NCBI GenBank assembly: GCA_027488155.1 | Contig: JAIYCE010000059.1 | Coordinates: 22,692 to 86,691, forward strand | DNA: 64,000 nt | Direction of reading: 5' to 3' | Source of the DNA: Hyphomicrobiales bacterium | GTDB lineage: Bacteria; Pseudomonadota; Alphaproteobacteria; Rhizobiales; Beijerinckiaceae | In this document: positions 62,898 to 64,000 of the stretch, one piece after another | Numbering within the stretch: position 1 is the first letter of the stretch | Layout: the number at the start of each line of letters is the position of its first letter | Notes under the pieces: generated by a model | What the model saw: the letters and a program-made list of their open reading frames with translations, nothing else | The model's database searches: none | What the model was told of the DNA's origin: nothing | Made by a program: the position numbers and the translations under genes

Positions 62898-63923
62898 ATG
62901 TTGAAGCCGATCCTTGCCGCGGCGATCGTGGCACTTGCTCAGTTCATGCCTTGGGCCGCCGAGGCCCAGCAGCGCCAGTTGACTGTTTACTCATCGCTTG
63001 ATGAGGATCAGGCAAAAGCCCTGATCAAAGGTTTTGAAGCCAAAAATCCGCAGATCAAGGTCAATGCCATCATCGGCTCGACTGCGCCGATCATCGCGCG
63101 CGTCATCGCGGAAGCGGCCTCGCCGCAGGCCGATATCATTATGGGAAATGCGGTTTCGGCTCTGATGGCCGCCGATGCCCGCGGCCTCCTTCTGCCTTAC
63201 AAGCCAGCCAGTTTTGACAAGATTTCTCCCGTGATGCGCGACAGCCGGGCTGAGCCGGTCTGGGTGGGCATCGATGCCTGGGCGTCGTCGATCTGCTTCA
63301 ATACCGTCGAGGCGGCAAAGAAGAACATTCCGGTGCCGAAGACCTGGGCCGACCTCGCCAATCCTGTCTACAAGGGCCACATCACGATGCCTTCTCCACT
63401 TTCCTCTGGGACAGCGCTACTTGCCGTCAACGGCTGGCTGACGATTTTCGGTGAGGCAGGAGGCTGGGACTTTATGGACAAGCTACACGAGAATGTCTCG
63501 AAATATGGACATTCCGGTTCGGCCCCGTGCCGGCAGGCCGGCTCCGGCGAGACGATCATCGGCATTTCCTACGCGACGCCGGGTGTCAAAGCGATCAATG
63601 AGGGAGCCCCGATCCAGATTATCCTGCCGTCTGAAGGCTTGGGTTGGGAAATTGAGGCCGCGGCCATCGTCAAGGGTGCCCGCAATCTGGCCGATGCGAA
63701 GGCGATGGCAGACTGGATTTCCTCACGCGAAGCTGCCGAGATCTCGGCCAAGTTTCTCCCTATCACGGCCTATGATGACATCCAGGTCCTGCCGAAGAAC
63801 TATCCGGCTGATGAGAAGGCGAAGCTTCTAAAGATGGATTTTGCTAAGCTTGCCAGCAGCCGCGATGCCGTCATGGCCGAGTGGCAGAAGCGTTACGGCG
63901 TCAAGGTTCCACCCAAGAACTGA
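62898..63923 (+). CDS. ABC transporter substrate-binding protein (putative 2-aminoethylphosphonate / Fe3+-type)
   Basis: Signal peptide, QRQLTVYSSLDEDQAKALIKGFEAKNPQIKVN..., NPVYKGHITMPSPLSSGTALLAVNGW; C-terminal VLPKNYPADEKAKLLKMDFAKLASSRDAVMAEWQKRYG typical of the putative 2-AEP binding proteins I recall; start at MLKPILAA. Confidence 0.8.
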   Translation: MLKPILAAAIVALAQFMPWAAEAQQRQLTVYSSLDEDQAKALIKGFEAKNPQIKVNAIIGSTAPIIARVIAEAASPQADIIMGNAVSALMAADARGLLLPYKPASFDKISPVMRDSRAEPVWVGIDAWASSICFNTVEAAKKNIPVPKTWADLANPVYKGHITMPSPLSSGTALLAVNGWLTIFGEAGGWDFMDKLHENVSKYGHSGSAPCRQAGSGETIIGISYATPGVKAINEGAPIQIILPSEGLGWEIEAAAIVKGARNLADAKAMADWISSREAAEISAKFLPITAYDDIQVLPKNYPADEKAKLLKMDFAKLASSRDAVMAEWQKRYGVKVPPKN

Positions 63924-64000
63924 TGATGGCCGGGCTTGCCGTTGCACTTTCGGTTGTTTCTGAACCAGAGAAGAACGGGGCGGCGGCAAGCGCTGCGAGC

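Overview
The window looks like a chromosomal segment around dnaA from an alphaproteobacterium, probably Hyphomicrobiales/Rhizobiales. This rests on protein families and gene order; no search was run. Most of it is ordinary core genome. From left to right: a truncated PraR-like XRE regulator; the minus-strand block miaB-phoH-ybeY-CBS/CorC-lnt; plsC-rimI-tsaB; nitroreductase-NifU; a GT2 glycosyltransferase; class I lysyl-tRNA synthetase; LysE; cysK-Rrf2; dut-coaBC; ubiB-ubiE; mutM-enoyl-CoA hydratase-TSUP-rpsT; dnaA-dnaN-recF-gyrB; malate synthase with glcDEF; DUF3422; lutABC; a cobalamin riboswitch with btuB-btuC-btuD; tctCAB; TerC; azlCD; a lone periplasmic binding protein with a GGDEF-EAL protein; a secretory lipase; a YgiQ-type radical SAM protein; a GNAT acetyltransferase; a nested IS scar; and a putative 2-aminoethylphosphonate/iron-type binding protein. 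The most notable signals are: (1) an apparent fossil of bchE, the anaerobic bacteriochlorophyll cyclase, at 55985-56376, preceded by a sequence matching the PpsR/CrtJ operator consensus TGTcN10gACA; (2) a dead IS3-family element with two nonsense mutations, lodged inside the two ends of an IS6-like transposase; (3) a structured, apparently non-coding ~0.8 kb rpsT-dnaA interval; (4) a divergent pair of related stand-alone winged-HTH proteins next to the B12 uptake locus. No clearly new multi-gene system was found.
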